From Oscillatoria sp. FACHB-1407 (GTDB taxonomy: Bacteria > Cyanobacteriota > Cyanobacteriia > Elainellales > Elainellaceae): DNA of 64,000 nucleotides. The notes below the pieces were generated by a model. It was not told where the DNA came from, did not search any database, and worked only from the letters and a program-made list of their open reading frames with translations. Location of the stretch: contig NZ_JACJSA010000005.1 of assembly GCF_014697545.1 (NCBI RefSeq), forward strand, positions 186,001 through 250,000. The letters run 5' to 3'. A program made the translations under genes and the position numbers. Each line of letters opens with the position of its first letter. Position 1 is the stretch's first letter. Shown piece after piece: positions 1-8,904 of the stretch.

Positions 1-45
1 CGACGGCCCACGCGATAGGCGAGACGAAATTAATAACCAGGCAAG

Positions 46-84
46 GGGATGGTGCGATCGCTTTAGATTGCGCCATCCCGTTTT
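46..84 (+). terminator. Rho-independent terminator of a gene left of the window
   Basis: The arm GGGATGGTGC (46-55) pairs with GCGCCATCCC (70-79) with one G:U pair, and TTTT follows at 81-84. This is a classical intrinsic terminator reading rightward. The gene it ends lies outside the window, since no open frame of note precedes it. Confidence 0.6.
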
Positions 85-111
85 GATATGTGGAGAGATG
101 GGAGATAAAGG

Positions 112-300
112 CTAAAGGATGAAGGATGAAGGATAAAAAGGAAGAAGAAAAAAGAAGAGAGAAGAGAGAAAAGAGAAGAGAGAAGAGAGAAAAAAGAAGT
201 AAGTTTTCCTGATCCTGTTCCCATTCCCTACTCCCCACTCCCTACTCCCCATTCCCCACACCCAATTCCCCACTCTCCAGTCCCTACTCCCCACCCAACA
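112..300. repeat. Heptamer-type simple repeats upstream of the amylase
   Basis: The stretch begins with GAAGGAT/GATAAAG-type heptamers, passes through purine-rich GAAGAGA runs (about 130-200), and then changes to pyrimidine-rich heptamers of the kind TACTCCC/CACTCCC/CATTCCC (about 220-300). The same families recur at many other places in the window. Together with the terminator this fills the gene-free first 420 bases; apart from the ribosome binding site before the amylase I see nothing else in it. Confidence 0.7.
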
Positions 301-420
301 GATTTTATTTTCCATTAACAGAGAATCCGAACAGAAGCACCTATAGTGGGGAATGGCAAACCCAAGATTGCGTCCCATAGTGGTGATGTCATCTTCTATT
401 CTTTTGCAGGAGAAACCCGT

Positions 421-1896
421 ATGGCAGACCTCAACGGCGTCATGATGCAGTATTTCCACTGGTACATTCCTGCTGACGGCACCTTCTGGGAGCAGGTTAA
501 ACATCAGGCAAACGATTTAGCCAAAGCAGGGATCACCGCACTCTGGTTGCCTCCCGCCTATAAAGCCAGTGGCGGAGGATTTGATGTCGGTTATGGAGCG
601 TATGACTTGTTTGACCTGGGAGAGTTTGACCAAAAAGGCTCGGTACGAACCAAGTACGGCACCCGCGACCAATTGTTAGCTGCGATCAAGACGGCTCAAG
701 CGGCAGGAATTCAAATCTATGCCGATTGTGTCTTCAACCATAAGAATGGGGGAGACGAGGAAGAGGAAGTTGATGCCTACCCCGTTTCGTCCGATAACCG
801 TAACTACAACACGGGTGGGGTTGAGCGTATCAAAATCTGGACCCATTTCACCTTTCCCGGTCGAGGTGAGAAGTACTCCAGCATGAAGTGGCACTGGTGG
901 CACTTTGACTCGGTGAACCACAACATGTATAAGCAAGGCGACAGCACGGTTTATCGTTTCAAAGACAAGCAGTTTGAAACCCAGGTCGATCCCCGACACG
1001 GCAACTACGACTTTTTGATGGCATGTGATCTGGACACCAGCGTGGATCAGGTGCAGGGCGAGTTGAAGTACTGGGGAGAGTGGTTTCTAGATACCACCGG
1101 AGTCGATGGATTTCGTCTGGATGCCGTGAAGCACGTCCGTGCCAGTTTCTTTAAGGAATGGCTGGGTCACGTCCGCCACTACGCGCAAAAGGAACTGTTT
1201 ACCGTTGGAGAATATTGGTCAGAAGACATGGGATCGCTGGATTGGTTTATCCGCGAAACCAGTGGGCAGATCTCCCTGTTTGATGTGCCATTGCATTACA
1301 ACTTCCATCGGGCGAGCCGATCGGGTGGACACTACGATATGCGCCGCATTCTGGATGGCACGCTGATGCAGAAACAGCCGACGTTAGCCGTTACTTTTGT
1401 TGACAACCATGACTCTCAACCGTTGCAGGCCTTAGAGTCCGTGGTCGAAAGCTGGTTTAAACCGCTAGCTTATGCGCTGATCTTGTTGCGGCGAGAGGGG
1501 TATCCCTGTGTGTTTTATGCCGATTATTACGGGGCAGACTATCGCGATCGCGGACGAGATGGCAACGAATATGGTATTCACCTGACGTCTCATCGCTGGC
1601 TGATCGATAAATTCCTCTTTGCTCGCAAAAACTATGCTTATGGGGATCAATACGATTACTTTGATCATTTCAACACTATCGGTTGGACTCGGTTGGGCAA
1701 CAAGAGCTATCCCAAGGCAATGGCGGTGATCATGAGTGATGGTCCGGCGGGTCACAAGTGGATGGAGGTGGGCAAACCCAATGCCACGTTCCGCGACATC
1801 ACGGAGCACATTAAGGAACCTGTGCAAACGAATGAGTGGGGTTGGGGTGAGTTTCGCTGCAAAGGTGGCTCTGTCTCGGTTTGGGTACAAGACTGA
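421..1896 (+). CDS. Cytoplasmic alpha-amylase, GH13 family
   Basis: This enzyme hydrolyses internal alpha-1,4 bonds of glycogen or malto-oligosaccharides. It has 491 residues, a usual size for the GH13 group of cytoplasmic alpha-amylases. The TIM-barrel motifs are visible: FRLDAVKH with nucleophile Asp234, VGEYW with acid/base Glu264, and VDNHD with Asp331. No signal peptide is present, so an intracellular role in glycogen turnover is inferred. The start at 421 is preferred because AGGAGA (408-413) lies 7 bases upstream; an in-frame extension to 346 lacks such a site. A strong hairpin follows directly after the stop. It could act as another GH13 hydrolase, but the close fit of the N-terminal MMQYFHWY motif favours alpha-amylase. 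Confidence 0.93.
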   Translation: MADLNGVMMQYFHWYIPADGTFWEQVKHQANDLAKAGITALWLPPAYKASGGGFDVGYGAYDLFDLGEFDQKGSVRTKYGTRDQLLAAIKTAQAAGIQIYADCVFNHKNGGDEEEEVDAYPVSSDNRNYNTGGVERIKIWTHFTFPGRGEKYSSMKWHWWHFDSVNHNMYKQGDSTVYRFKDKQFETQVDPRHGNYDFLMACDLDTSVDQVQGELKYWGEWFLDTTGVDGFRLDAVKHVRASFFKEWLGHVRHYAQKELFTVGEYWSEDMGSLDWFIRETSGQISLFDVPLHYNFHRASRSGGHYDMRRILDGTLMQKQPTLAVTFVDNHDSQPLQALESVVESWFKPLAYALILLRREGYPCVFYADYYGADYRDRGRDGNEYGIHLTSHRWLIDKFLFARKNYAYGDQYDYFDHFNTIGWTRLGNKSYPKAMAVIMSDGPAGHKWMEVGKPNATFRDITEHIKEPVQTNEWGWGEFRCKGGSVSVWVQD

Positions 1897-1897
1897 A

Positions 1898-1936
1898 CTC
1901 AGCCCCCCGGATGCTTGAAGCATCCGGGGGGCTGAG
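1898..1936. terminator. Perfect 17-bp hairpin after the amylase gene
   Basis: CTCAGCCCCCCGGATGC (1898-1914) pairs perfectly with its complement at 1920-1936 around the loop TTGAA. It starts one base after the amylase stop codon. No T-run follows, so it may be a terminator, a 3' stabilising hairpin, or a copy of a dispersed repeat. Confidence 0.6.
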
Positions 1937-1977
1937 AGATCCTCTATCCTGATAGCTAAGGCTTTGAGGGATTGGAG

Positions 1978-4900
1978 ATGACAGCAAGCGATCAACGGTG
2001 GCAATTTTGGATCGATCGCGGTGGCACGTTCACTGACATCGTGGCGCAACGTCCCGACGGAACGTTGGTGATCCACAAGTTGCTATCGGAGAATCCAGGA
2101 CGCTACGTTGATGCTCCATTGCAGGGAATCCGGGAGATTTTAGGCATTCCCACCGATGCTCCCATTCCGGCGGAGCAGATTGCCGCTGTGAAGATGGGCA
2201 CTACAGTTGCCACCAATGCCTTGTTAGAACGAAAGGGCGATCGCACTCTCTTACTCATTACCAAGGGCTTTCGGGATGCGCTGCGAATTGGGTATCAAAA
2301 CCGTCCCAACATCTTTGCGCGTCACATTGTTCTCCCGGAGATGCTGTACGAGCAGGTGATTGAGGTCGAGGAACGGTACTCGGCGCAGGGTGAGGAGTTG
2401 ATCCCATTACAATTCTCAGAGTCCTTCGTGGCTGCGCTACAAGCGGCGTATGATAGTGGCATTCGTTCCTGTGCGATCGCCCTGATGCATGGCTACCGCT
2501 ATCCCGATCACGAACGACAGTTGGCGGAACGGGTACGGCAAATCGGTTTTACTCAAGTGTCCGTGTCTCACGAGGTCAGTCCGCTGATGAAACTGGTGAG
2601 CCGAGGCGATACCACGGTCGTAGATGCCTATCTCTCACCGATACTGCGGCGGTATGTCGATCGCATTGCGGCTGAGTTGCAGCCCACCTCCTCAATCCCT
2701 TCAGTTAAGAAGGATGCCGAGCAGCCCCCCCACCCCCCAACTTTGGGGGGCTTCCAAACGGCTCAAAGTCCCCCAGAATTGGGGGATTTAGGGGGCAATG
2801 ATTTAGCTCCCCCCTTGCCCCCCTTCAAAAGGGAGGAGTCAAACCCTCAACTGATGTTTATGCAATCCAATGGGGGGTTGACCGATGCCCAACTGTTTCA
2901 GGGTAAAGACAGCATTTTGTCGGGTCCTGCCGGGGGGATCGTTGGGGCTGTTCGCACCAGTCAGCAAGCCGGATTCCCCAAGATCATTGGCTTTGACATG
3001 GGCGGCACCTCCACCGATGTCTCCCATTTCAATGGCGAGTATGAACGGGCATTTGAAACCGAGGTTGCCGGAGTGCGACTGCGAGCACCCATGATGGCGA
3101 TTCACACGGTTGCGGCGGGTGGGGGATCGATTCTCCAGTTTGATGGTTCCCGCTATCGGGTTGGTCCAGAGTCGGCTGGAGCGTATCCGGGTCCCGCTTG
3201 CTACCGTCGGAGCGGTCCGCTCACCGTCACGGATTGCAATGTGATGGTAGGCAAGCTGCAATCCCAATTTTTCCCTAGCGTGTTTGGGACGGAGGGAAAC
3301 CTGCCGTTAGATGCGGACGTTGTACACCAGAAATTTGCAGCTCTGGCAACTGAGATTTATGACAAAACCGGGGATCAGCGATCGCCCGAACGAGTAGCAG
3401 AGGGATTTTTGGCGATCGCCATCGACAAAATGGCAACTGCCATTAAAAAGATCTCGATTCAGCGAGGCTACGATGTCACAGAATACACCCTCTGCTGTTT
3501 TGGTGGAGCCGGAGGGCAACACGCCTGCCTGATTGCTGAGGCATTGGGGATGACGCAGATCTTTATCCATCCCTATGCAGGAGTTTTGTCAGCATATGGC
3601 ATGGGTTTGGCAGATATCAGCACCATTCGGGAGCAGGCGATCGAAGCCCGATTGCAGGAATCCCTGTTGCCCCAGTTGGCGGAACACCTGAACCGCTTGG
3701 AAACCGAGGGACGGGCAGAACTGGCACAACAGGGCATTACCGAGACTCAGATTCGCGTCTTGCCCAAACTGCACCTGCGGTATGAGGGAACGGATTCTGC
3801 TCTGACCGCAGATTGGGCTGAGCTAACCGCGATGACTGCCCAGTTTGAGCAGACCTATGAGCAACGCTATGGCTTCATCATGGCAGCAAAGCCGTTACTG
3901 GTAGAAGCCGCATCGGTCGAAGTCATTGGACAAACCCCATCTCCCCAAATCGCTGTAAACACCACTCCGTCCGCTGAAGCCGCAACCGCGATCGCCACCG
4001 TTCCGATTTACACCAAAGGTCGCTGGTGGGATACACCCGTCTTTCAACGAGAGGCTTTGTCTGTGAGCGATCGCATCTCCGGTCCGGCGTTGATTATTGA
4101 AGCGACTGGAACCAACGTAATTGAACCCGGATGGGAAGCGAGTTTGACAGCGGCGAATGAGTTGGTGGTGAGGAGGAAGGAGGAAAAAGAGAAGGATGAA
4201 GGCGAAAGGATAAAGGATAAAAGGGAAGGAACTGGTAGAGACGCGATTCATCGCGTTGATCCCGATCGCGTTGATCCCGATCGCGTTGATCCCGATCGCG
4301 TTGATCCCGATCGCGACGATCATAAACCTGATCCAGTGTTGTTGGAGATTTTTAATAACCTGTTTCGGGCGATCGCCGAAGAAATGGGAGTAACGCTGCA
4401 AAACACGAGTTATTCCGTCAACATCAAGGAGCGGTTGGATTTTTCTTGCGCGATTTTTGACCAGCAGGGGCAGTTAGTGGCGAATGCGCCCCATATTCCC
4501 GTGCATCTGGGATCGATGAGCGAAAGTGTTCGTAGTCTGATTGCGGCACGAGGTGAGTCTCTTAAACCGGGAGATGTCTACGTTTCTAACAACCCCTACA
4601 ACGGAGGCACCCACCTGCCTGATATCACTGTGATTACCCCGGTTTTTCTCAAGGATGAGGGCTACAACTTAAGTAAAGACGTGATTAATCACGTCTCTAA
4701 CCAACCACTCTTCTATGTCGCCTCTCGTGGACATCACGCCGATATTGGTGGGATCACCCCTGGTTCCATGCCTCCCAACAGCACTACCGTCGAGCAAGAA
4801 GGAATTTTGCTGGACAACGTCTTGTTAGTGGAAGGGGGACGATTCCGAGAAGCCGAGATCTTGAACTTGTTAACCACGGGGATATATCCCGTTCGGAATC

Positions 4901-5943
4901 CAACGCAAAACTTAGCCGATTTGCAAGCGCAGGTCGCTGCCAACAAACGGGGTGTGCAAGAGTTGCGCCGCATGACTGAGCACTACGGCTTAGCAACCGT
5001 GCAAGCGTATATGCAGCGTGTGCAGGATAACGCTGAAGAATCAGTGCGGCGTGCCATTGATGCCATTGGTCGAGAAACGCGCAATTCCTCCCTCAACTTC
5101 ACCTACCCCACTGACGCAGGAACGCAGATTCAAGTCAAGATTACGATCGATCGCCCCAACCGCTCTGCCCAAATCGACTTCACGGGCACTTCCCCACAGC
5201 AACCAACTAATTTCAATGCACCCCTCGCCATCTGTAAAGCCGTTGTGCTTTATGTATTTCGGACGCTCGTTGATGACGACATTCCCTTGAACGCGGGCTG
5301 TCTCAAACCTCTGGATATTATTGTGCCAGAGGGATGCTTGCTCAATCCCCAATATCCAGCGGCGGTGGTTGCCGGAAACGTCGAAACCTCGCAAGCGATC
5401 GCCAATGCGCTGTATGGTGCGTTGGGTGTGATGGCAGCTTCACAGGGTACAATGAACAACTTCACCTTTGGCAGCGATCGCCACCAATATTACGAAACCA
5501 TCTGCGGCGGATCAGGCGCAGGAGCCGAGTTTGATGGAACTGATGCCGTGCAAACTCACATGACCAACTCTCGGTTGACTGACCCAGAAATCCTGGAATG
5601 GCGATTTCCCATCCTTCTAGAAAGTTTTGAAATTCGAGCCAATAGCGGTGGCGCAGGACAACGACACGGGGGCAACGGTGTAATTCGTCGGCTGCAATTT
5701 CGCGAACCCATGACCGCTGCGATTCTCTCCAGTCATCGAGTCGTTTCACCCTTTGGCTTAAACGGGGGAGAACCAGGGGCGATCGGGCGTAATCTGGTTG
5801 AACGGGCAGACGGTACTGTCGAGGTGTTGAGCAGCAATGCTGAAGTTCATATGCAACCGGGCGATCGCTTTATCATCGAAACTCCAGGCGGTGGAGGATA
5901 TGGGGAGAAGAGAGAAGAAGGAAAAAAGAAGAGAGAAGGATGA
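1978..5943 (+). CDS. Fused 5-oxoprolinase / hydantoinase HyuA-HyuB
   Basis: This is an ATP-dependent amidohydrolase of the 5-oxoprolinase/hydantoinase family, expected to open 5-oxoproline to glutamate. The HyuA-like half carries the phosphate-binding motifs DRGGTFTDI (near residue 13) and [10 protein letters not shown] (near 340). The HyuB half runs from about residue 785 to 1305 and ends at the glycine-rich ETPGGGGYG. The start at 1978 has GAGGG (1966-1970) at good distance; TTG at 1972 is the alternative. The oddity is three repeat-derived stretches translated in frame. One is a Pro/Gly-rich insert at about 2728-2840. The second is the linker between the halves at about 4174-4320, with four perfect copies of a 15-bp unit (DPDRV). 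The third is a Lys/Glu-rich tail after 5900. None of them touches a recognised catalytic motif, so the enzyme may still be active. The true substrate cannot be told from sequence alone. Confidence 0.9.
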   Translation: MTASDQRWQFWIDRGGTFTDIVAQRPDGTLVIHKLLSENPGRYVDAPLQGIREILGIPTDAPIPAEQIAAVKMGTTVATNALLERKGDRTLLLITKGFRDALRIGYQNRPNIFARHIVLPEMLYEQVIEVEERYSAQGEELIPLQFSESFVAALQAAYDSGIRSCAIALMHGYRYPDHERQLAERVRQIGFTQVSVSHEVSPLMKLVSRGDTTVVDAYLSPILRRYVDRIAAELQPTSSIPSVKKDAEQPPHPPTLGGFQTAQSPPELGDLGGNDLAPPLPPFKREESNPQLMFMQSNGGLTDAQLFQGKDSILSGPAGGIVGAVRTSQQAGFPKIIGFDMGGTSTDVSHFNGEYERAFETEVAGVRLRAPMMAIHTVAAGGGSILQFDGSRYRVGPESAGAYPGPACYRRSGPLTVTDCNVMVGKLQSQFFPSVFGTEGNLPLDADVVHQKFAALATEIYDKTGDQRSPERVAEGFLAIAIDKMATAIKKISIQRGYDVTEYTLCCFGGAGGQHACLIAEALGMTQIFIHPYAGVLSAYGMGLADISTIREQAIEARLQESLLPQLAEHLNRLETEGRAELAQQGITETQIRVLPKLHLRYEGTDSALTADWAELTAMTAQFEQTYEQRYGFIMAAKPLLVEAASVEVIGQTPSPQIAVNTTPSAEAATAIATVPIYTKGRWWDTPVFQREALSVSDRISGPALIIEATGTNVIEPGWEASLTAANELVVRRKEEKEKDEGERIKDKREGTGRDAIHRVDPDRVDPDRVDPDRVDPDRDDHKPDPVLLEIFNNLFRAIAEEMGVTLQNTSYSVNIKERLDFSCAIFDQQGQLVANAPHIPVHLGSMSESVRSLIAARGESLKPGDVYVSNNPYNGGTHLPDITVITPVFLKDEGYNLSKDVINHVSNQPLFYVASRGHHADIGGITPGSMPPNSTTVEQEGILLDNVLLVEGGRFREAEILNLLTTGIYPVRNPTQNLADLQAQVAANKRGVQELRRMTEHYGLATVQAYMQRVQDNAEESVRRAIDAIGRETRNSSLNFTYPTDAGTQIQVKITIDRPNRSAQIDFTGTSPQQPTNFNAPLAICKAVVLYVFRTLVDDDIPLNAGCLKPLDIIVPEGCLLNPQYPAAVVAGNVETSQAIANALYGALGVMAASQGTMNNFTFGSDRHQYYETICGGSGAGAEFDGTDAVQTHMTNSRLTDPEILEWRFPILLESFEIRANSGGAGQRHGGNGVIRRLQFREPMTAAILSSHRVVSPFGLNGGEPGAIGRNLVERADGTVEVLSSNAEVHMQPGDRFIIETPGGGGYGEKREEGKKKREG
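2728..2840. repeat. Palindromic dispersed repeat inserted in frame in the oxoprolinase
   Basis: G/C-run hairpins follow one another: CCCCCCAA/TTGGGGGG (2733-2750), TCCCCCA/TGGGGGA (2769-2786), and CTCCC with GGGAG (about 2807-2835). This composition is unlike the flanking coding DNA and resembles C-run/G-run intergenic repeats of cyanobacteria. It adds about 37 residues between the conserved [11 protein letters not shown] and LMFMQSNGG segments of the HyuA half without breaking the frame. Confidence 0.7.
4255..4314. repeat. Four tandem copies of a 15-bp unit in the HyuA-HyuB linker
   Basis: GTTGATCCCGATCGC occurs four times without change at 4255, 4270, 4285 and 4300. It encodes VDPDR repeats. 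It is preceded (4190-4225) by GAAGGATGAAGG/GGATAAAGG-like heptamer DNA of the same kind that lies directly after the gene. Confidence 0.9.
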
Positions 5944-6153
5944 AGGATGAAGGATGAAGGATGAAGGGTAAAGGATGAAGGGTGAAGGATGAAGGATAAA
6001 GGATGAAGGATAAAGGATGAAGGATAAAGGATAAAGGATGAAGGATAAAGGATAAAGGCTGAAGGCTGAAGGATAAAGGATGAAGGATAAAGGCTGAAGG
6101 ATAAAGGCTGAAGGGTAAAGGATGAAGGGTAAAGGATGAAGGATGAAGGATAA
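5940..6153. repeat. Heptamer repeat array (GAAGGAT/AAAGGAT family)
   Basis: About thirty near-perfect 7-bp units alternate among GAAGGAT, GAAGGGT, AAAGGAT and GAAGGCT. The array begins at the oxoprolinase stop codon and fills the space to the convergent gene at 6192. It is followed by a few pyrimidine heptamers (CATTCCC, TACTCCC) at about 6165-6190. Open frames across it on the minus strand are artefacts of the repeat. Confidence 0.9.
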
Positions 6154-6191
6154 AAGGGGTATGTCAATTCCCCATTCCCTACTCCCCTCCC

Positions 6192-6686
6192 TTAGAGTTT
6201 TGTCGTGAACCGCAACCACCGTTGTATTCCTTTATTCAAGCCTCTCGATCGCGGCTTGATTGGGTTGAGCGAGTATGATTCCCGCTGAGTTGCTTTTGTG
6301 ATTGGTTCAGGTTTCAGGGGAGTATTCAAAACCGTCATAAATGATTGCCCTGGCGTTGCATTAGATGCCGTTGGTGGAGTCGATGCGGTGGATGCCGTTG
6401 GCTCAGGGGGAATCGTCTTGAATAATTTGCTGCACACCAGATCGGCAAATTCACTGTCGAAGTGATGTTGGGGACGACCGTTGAGATACCAGTTCAACAA
6501 GATGTTATCGACTGAGGCGACTTTATAGCGTCCCTGAAAGATCGCTTCTACTACCGCTGCGATCGCCCATTTCGGCGGATATTCCTCTAGCCAGCCTTGC
6601 ACAATCTGATCAACGTCATATCCACCCAAGTCAAAGCTGTAGTAGGTCAAGAGTGTAGAAATAGATGCAGCAGGACTTCTAGACAT
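6192..6686 (-). CDS. Conserved protein of unknown function, paralogue A
   Basis: I do not recognise a named family. The 164-residue product shares its core with the product of 9260-9592: both read (A/F)xSIS(T/V)LLTxYxFDL, then a charged segment ending in WLxEYPxKW, then AIVEAxxQGRYKVxSVxxIL and HFDxEFADLVC. This core spans about residues 7-95 here; the C-terminal tail is Pro/Thr/Ser-rich and ends basic. The start at 6686 is chosen because the paralogue starts in the same place relative to the core. Upstream in-frame sequence consists of heptamer repeats and is unlikely to be coding. It lies behind the XRE regulator gene on the same strand with a repeat-filled gap. It is soluble by sequence, and I give it no function. 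Confidence 0.65.
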   Translation of the reverse strand: MSRSPAASISTLLTYYSFDLGGYDVDQIVQGWLEEYPPKWAIAAVVEAIFQGRYKVASVDNILLNWYLNGRPQHHFDSEFADLVCSKLFKTIPPEPTASTASTPPTASNATPGQSFMTVLNTPLKPEPITKATQRESYSLNPIKPRSRGLNKGIQRWLRFTTKL

Positions 6687-6857
6687 AACTTCTGAAGGCT
6701 GAAGGATAAACGATAAAGAATGAAGAACGAAGAACGAAGAATAAAGAGTGAAGAATGAAGTACCAAGTATTAATCGTTTATTGTTCTTGACTTCCCACTC
6801 TCCATTGACTATTGACCATTGACCACTCCCCACTTCCCACTCCCTACTCCCCACTTC
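6687..6857. repeat. Mixed heptamer repeats between paralogue A and the XRE gene
   Basis: GAAGGCT/GAAGAAT/GAAGAAC-like units (about 6690-6760) are followed by CCATTGA-type units and then CACTCCC/TACTCCC-type units (about 6785-6855). Three of the heptamer families of this window are therefore chained within 170 bases. Confidence 0.8.
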
Positions 6858-7436
6858 CTATTCGTCATACAACATCGCATAACATTCTGGTGGAGATTGA
6901 GGTCCCGTTAGGGTAAACACATCGTAGTCATTCTGGTCATAGTTGCGATCGGGATAGTACAACACAACGGCTGACTCCTCTGGACGATTATTGGCGATCG
7001 CTGTAACGCAATCAGGGTCTAGTAACCGTTTGCGCTCAATGTAAGCAATCTCTGGTCCGTCTTCAGCTTCCGTAAACACAACGGCTCCAGGACCATAGTG
7101 CTTATAGCCTTTCCAGGAGAGTGCCAGGATTTGATCGCAGTACTTTGCAACTTTTTGCATCAGGTGTTGTGGGGCTGAACTGGTTGATGGCTCCTCCACC
7201 ACAGCAGGTTTGACATCATCAGGCACCCACTCCAACAAGTCGCCCGGTTGACAGTTGAGGGCAGCACAAATCCCATTTAGGCGATCGGGAGCCAGACGAG
7301 GCATTTCATCCACCTTGCGAAGCCGATAGACAGAATTTTCCGTAATGTCTAACGCCTCTGCAAGGTCTTTGTTCCGCACCCGATTGCGAGCCATCACCTC
7401 ATTGAGCTTCCAGCGGATCACGTCAAATTGCTGCAT
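6858..7436 (-). CDS. XRE-family HTH transcriptional regulator
   Basis: The 192-residue protein has an N-terminal Cro/cI-type helix-turn-helix over about residues 12-65 (NKDLAEALDITENSVYRLRK, then LNGICAALNCQPGDLLEW). A C-terminal domain of about 110 residues, which I do not recognise, follows. The start at 7436 is the ATG of MQQFD; an in-frame TTG lies five codons upstream. It is transcribed away from the gene at 7647, and the shared 210-bp space holds two palindromes containing the GTAGA/TCTAC theme. The reasonable inference is that this protein binds them and controls itself and the divergent gene, as XRE regulators commonly do. The inducing signal is unknown; the C-terminal domain would be the place to sense it. 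Confidence 0.85.
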   Translation of the reverse strand: MQQFDVIRWKLNEVMARNRVRNKDLAEALDITENSVYRLRKVDEMPRLAPDRLNGICAALNCQPGDLLEWVPDDVKPAVVEEPSTSSAPQHLMQKVAKYCDQILALSWKGYKHYGPGAVVFTEAEDGPEIAYIERKRLLDPDCVTAIANNRPEESAVVLYYPDRNYDQNDYDVFTLTGPQSPPECYAMLYDE

Positions 7437-7472
7437 AGAAGTACGATTCAAGTTTACTATTCTAAGCCTTAA

Positions 7473-7485
7473 GTAGATACTCTAC
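7473..7485. promoter_or_regulatory. Palindrome upstream of the XRE gene
   Basis: GTAGA-TAC-TCTAC is a perfect 5-bp inverted repeat. It lies 37 bases before the XRE start codon and shares the GTAGA/TCTAC sequence with the larger palindrome at 7520-7546. It is a candidate second operator. Confidence 0.45.
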
Positions 7486-7514
7486 GCTAGAAGACGATTT
7501 TTGCAAATTAAGTG

Positions 7515-7543
7515 TTGACATTAATCTACGTCTAACGTAGATT
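7515..7543 (+). promoter_or_regulatory. Sigma-70-type promoter of the gene at 7647
   Basis: TTGACA (7515-7520) and TAGATT (7538-7543) are separated by exactly 17 bases. The spacer and -10 element are made almost entirely of the palindrome at 7520-7546, so a bound repressor would block the polymerase directly. Confidence 0.6.
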
Positions 7544-7546
7544 AAT
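7520..7546. promoter_or_regulatory. Perfect 11-bp inverted repeat, likely XRE operator
   Basis: ATTAATCTACG (7520-7530), spacer TCTAA (7531-7535) and CGTAGATTAAT (7536-7546) form a perfect 27-bp palindrome. Its position inside a divergent promoter next to an XRE gene is typical of an operator. That the neighbouring XRE protein is the binder is inferred. Confidence 0.65.
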
Positions 7547-7646
7547 GAGCATCAGGCGGAAGTGGTTCGACGTTCCTCATCTCTGCACCACTCACACCGC
7601 CCTTTCACTCAACCTTTCACTCAATCAATATTCAACGGAGCTTTTT

Positions 7647-8084
7647 ATGACCTCTGCTCAGCCTGCTACCCAGTCTGCTGCTCAAATTTCTGCTGCTCAA
7701 ACGTCTGCGTGTGGTGATGCAACGATGGCGATCGCCCCCTCAGCACCTGTTGAAGTAACCAACCATCATGCTGGAACTCAATCTCATCTCATGTCTTCGG
7801 GAGAGGATCGTGGCTCAGGTCGCATTCAACTTGTAAAACCTTTTGCGGAGTCTCAACCATGTGCCTCTAAGGGCAAACCACCTACAGAAAATAATTCACT
7901 CCGGTTGATTGCTATTGGTTCTCGGCAAACGTTGATCAACAACATGAAGATGCTCCATATGTTGAGATATGCCGAAATTGGGAATTGGAGCAAACTGCAA
8001 CGGGGTCCCAACCCTGGAGAATTTATGAGCGTTCTAACGCTGCGATCGCCCCACCCCTGGATCACAAGCCTCAACCTCGATTAA
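7647..8084 (+). CDS. Small protein of unknown function controlled by the XRE operator
   Basis: The product has 145 residues. The first ~80 are Ala/Ser/Thr/Gln-rich low complexity (MTSAQPATQSAAQISAAQTS). The last ~45 look folded, around SLRLIAIGSRQTLINNMKMLHMLRYAEIGNWSKL. The start at 7647 has GGAG (7637-7640) six bases upstream; an in-frame ATG at 7545 lies inside the -10/operator region and is rejected. The sepF-like gene follows after 60 bases on the same strand, so the two may be co-transcribed from the operator-bearing promoter. I do not recognise a family. Confidence 0.65.
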   Translation: MTSAQPATQSAAQISAAQTSACGDATMAIAPSAPVEVTNHHAGTQSHLMSSGEDRGSGRIQLVKPFAESQPCASKGKPPTENNSLRLIAIGSRQTLINNMKMLHMLRYAEIGNWSKLQRGPNPGEFMSVLTLRSPHPWITSLNLD

Positions 8085-8144
8085 GTCGTCTACCGAATTC
8101 GACCCTCACTTGATTCAACCCTTCACATGTGATGGAGCATAACA

Positions 8145-8768
8145 GTGCAATTCTTTTTGAACCGTCTTGGCAACTTCTCCCATCCCCACCATGCCTACGA
8201 ATATGAAGATGCTGCCTACAGTGATGATGCAAGTTACAGCACTGATTACAACAGAAACTATGGTCATGGTTACGGTGCTCATTACGACCGTACTGGCTAC
8301 GACAGCTACGACAATGGACATGGCGATCGCTACACGGATGGTTCCTTCTATCCAGATAGGCAGCACTATTCATCCAATGATGTAAATGCCCACACCAGGG
8401 GCAACCGTCCACCACATCCCTACTATTCAAATTCCACCGATCCAAGGTACTCAGCGAATGCCCATTCCGGTGTAGCCAGCAAAGTCACTAACATTGCCGA
8501 TGCAGGACATCGAGTTCCTGAGGTGCTGGTCATCGTGCCGACCTCATTCGAAGAAATCCCGCATGTCGTTCAAGCGTTACGAGAGTACAAATCAGTTGTG
8601 CTCAATCTAGCGGCTATGAGTCCAGACTACACACAACGGACGATCGACTTTATCACAGGTGGGACGCATGCCATGGATGGAAATTGTGAACGCATTGGCG
8701 AGGGAATTTTTCTATTTACCCCTAACTGTGTTCGAGTCAGCAATCAAAATCAAACCAGTTCGGTTTAA
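8145..8768 (+). CDS. sepF: SepF-like cell division protein with Tyr-rich linker
   Basis: SepF tethers FtsZ to the membrane and aligns its filaments. The N-terminus (MQFFLNRLGNF) resembles the SepF membrane-targeting helix. The C-terminal 75 residues are a clear SepF domain (VLVIVPTSFEEIPHVVQAL, KSVVLNL, DFITGGTHAMDGNCERIGEGIFLFTPNCV). Between them lies an unusual stretch of about 95 residues rich in Tyr, His, Asp, Asn and Ser. The GTG start at 8145 has GGAG (8134-8137) seven bases upstream. The surroundings are not the usual pipX/pipY-sepF-proC context of cyanobacteria, so this is probably a second copy (inference). It may be co-transcribed with the gene at 7647. A terminator hairpin follows. 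Confidence 0.88.
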   Translation: MQFFLNRLGNFSHPHHAYEYEDAAYSDDASYSTDYNRNYGHGYGAHYDRTGYDSYDNGHGDRYTDGSFYPDRQHYSSNDVNAHTRGNRPPHPYYSNSTDPRYSANAHSGVASKVTNIADAGHRVPEVLVIVPTSFEEIPHVVQALREYKSVVLNLAAMSPDYTQRTIDFITGGTHAMDGNCERIGEGIFLFTPNCVRVSNQNQTSSV

Positions 8769-8781
8769 GCAACGTATTTAT

Positions 8782-8819
8782 GTTAGGTCTCCGACTTCAA
8801 AGCAAATCGGAGACCTAAC
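8782..8819 (+). terminator. Terminator hairpin after sepF
   Basis: GTTAGGTCTCCGA (8782-8794) pairs perfectly with TCGGAGACCTAAC (8807-8819) across a 12-base loop. It lies 13 bases after the sepF stop and is followed by AT-rich DNA without a long T-run. Confidence 0.6.
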
Positions 8820-8904
8820 GTTAACAATATTAAATAATAGTAAAACCATCGAAACTCATCCTTATTCACTCACTTAATCCTCTAAACTCTAACTCATAAA
8901 AGTA

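Noticed and set aside
112-504. Minus-strand frame overlapping the amylase start
   Set aside because: It reads through simple repeats and antisense to the amylase; no recognisable protein.
5758-6219. Two overlapping minus-strand frames ([13 protein letters not shown] repeats)
   Set aside because: They are translations of the 7-bp GAAGGAT array in different frames and overlap the end of the oxoprolinase gene.
7545-7646. N-terminal extension of the gene at 7647
   Set aside because: The upstream ATG overlaps the -10/operator region and would lie at or before the transcription start; the ATG at 7647 has a proper GGAG.
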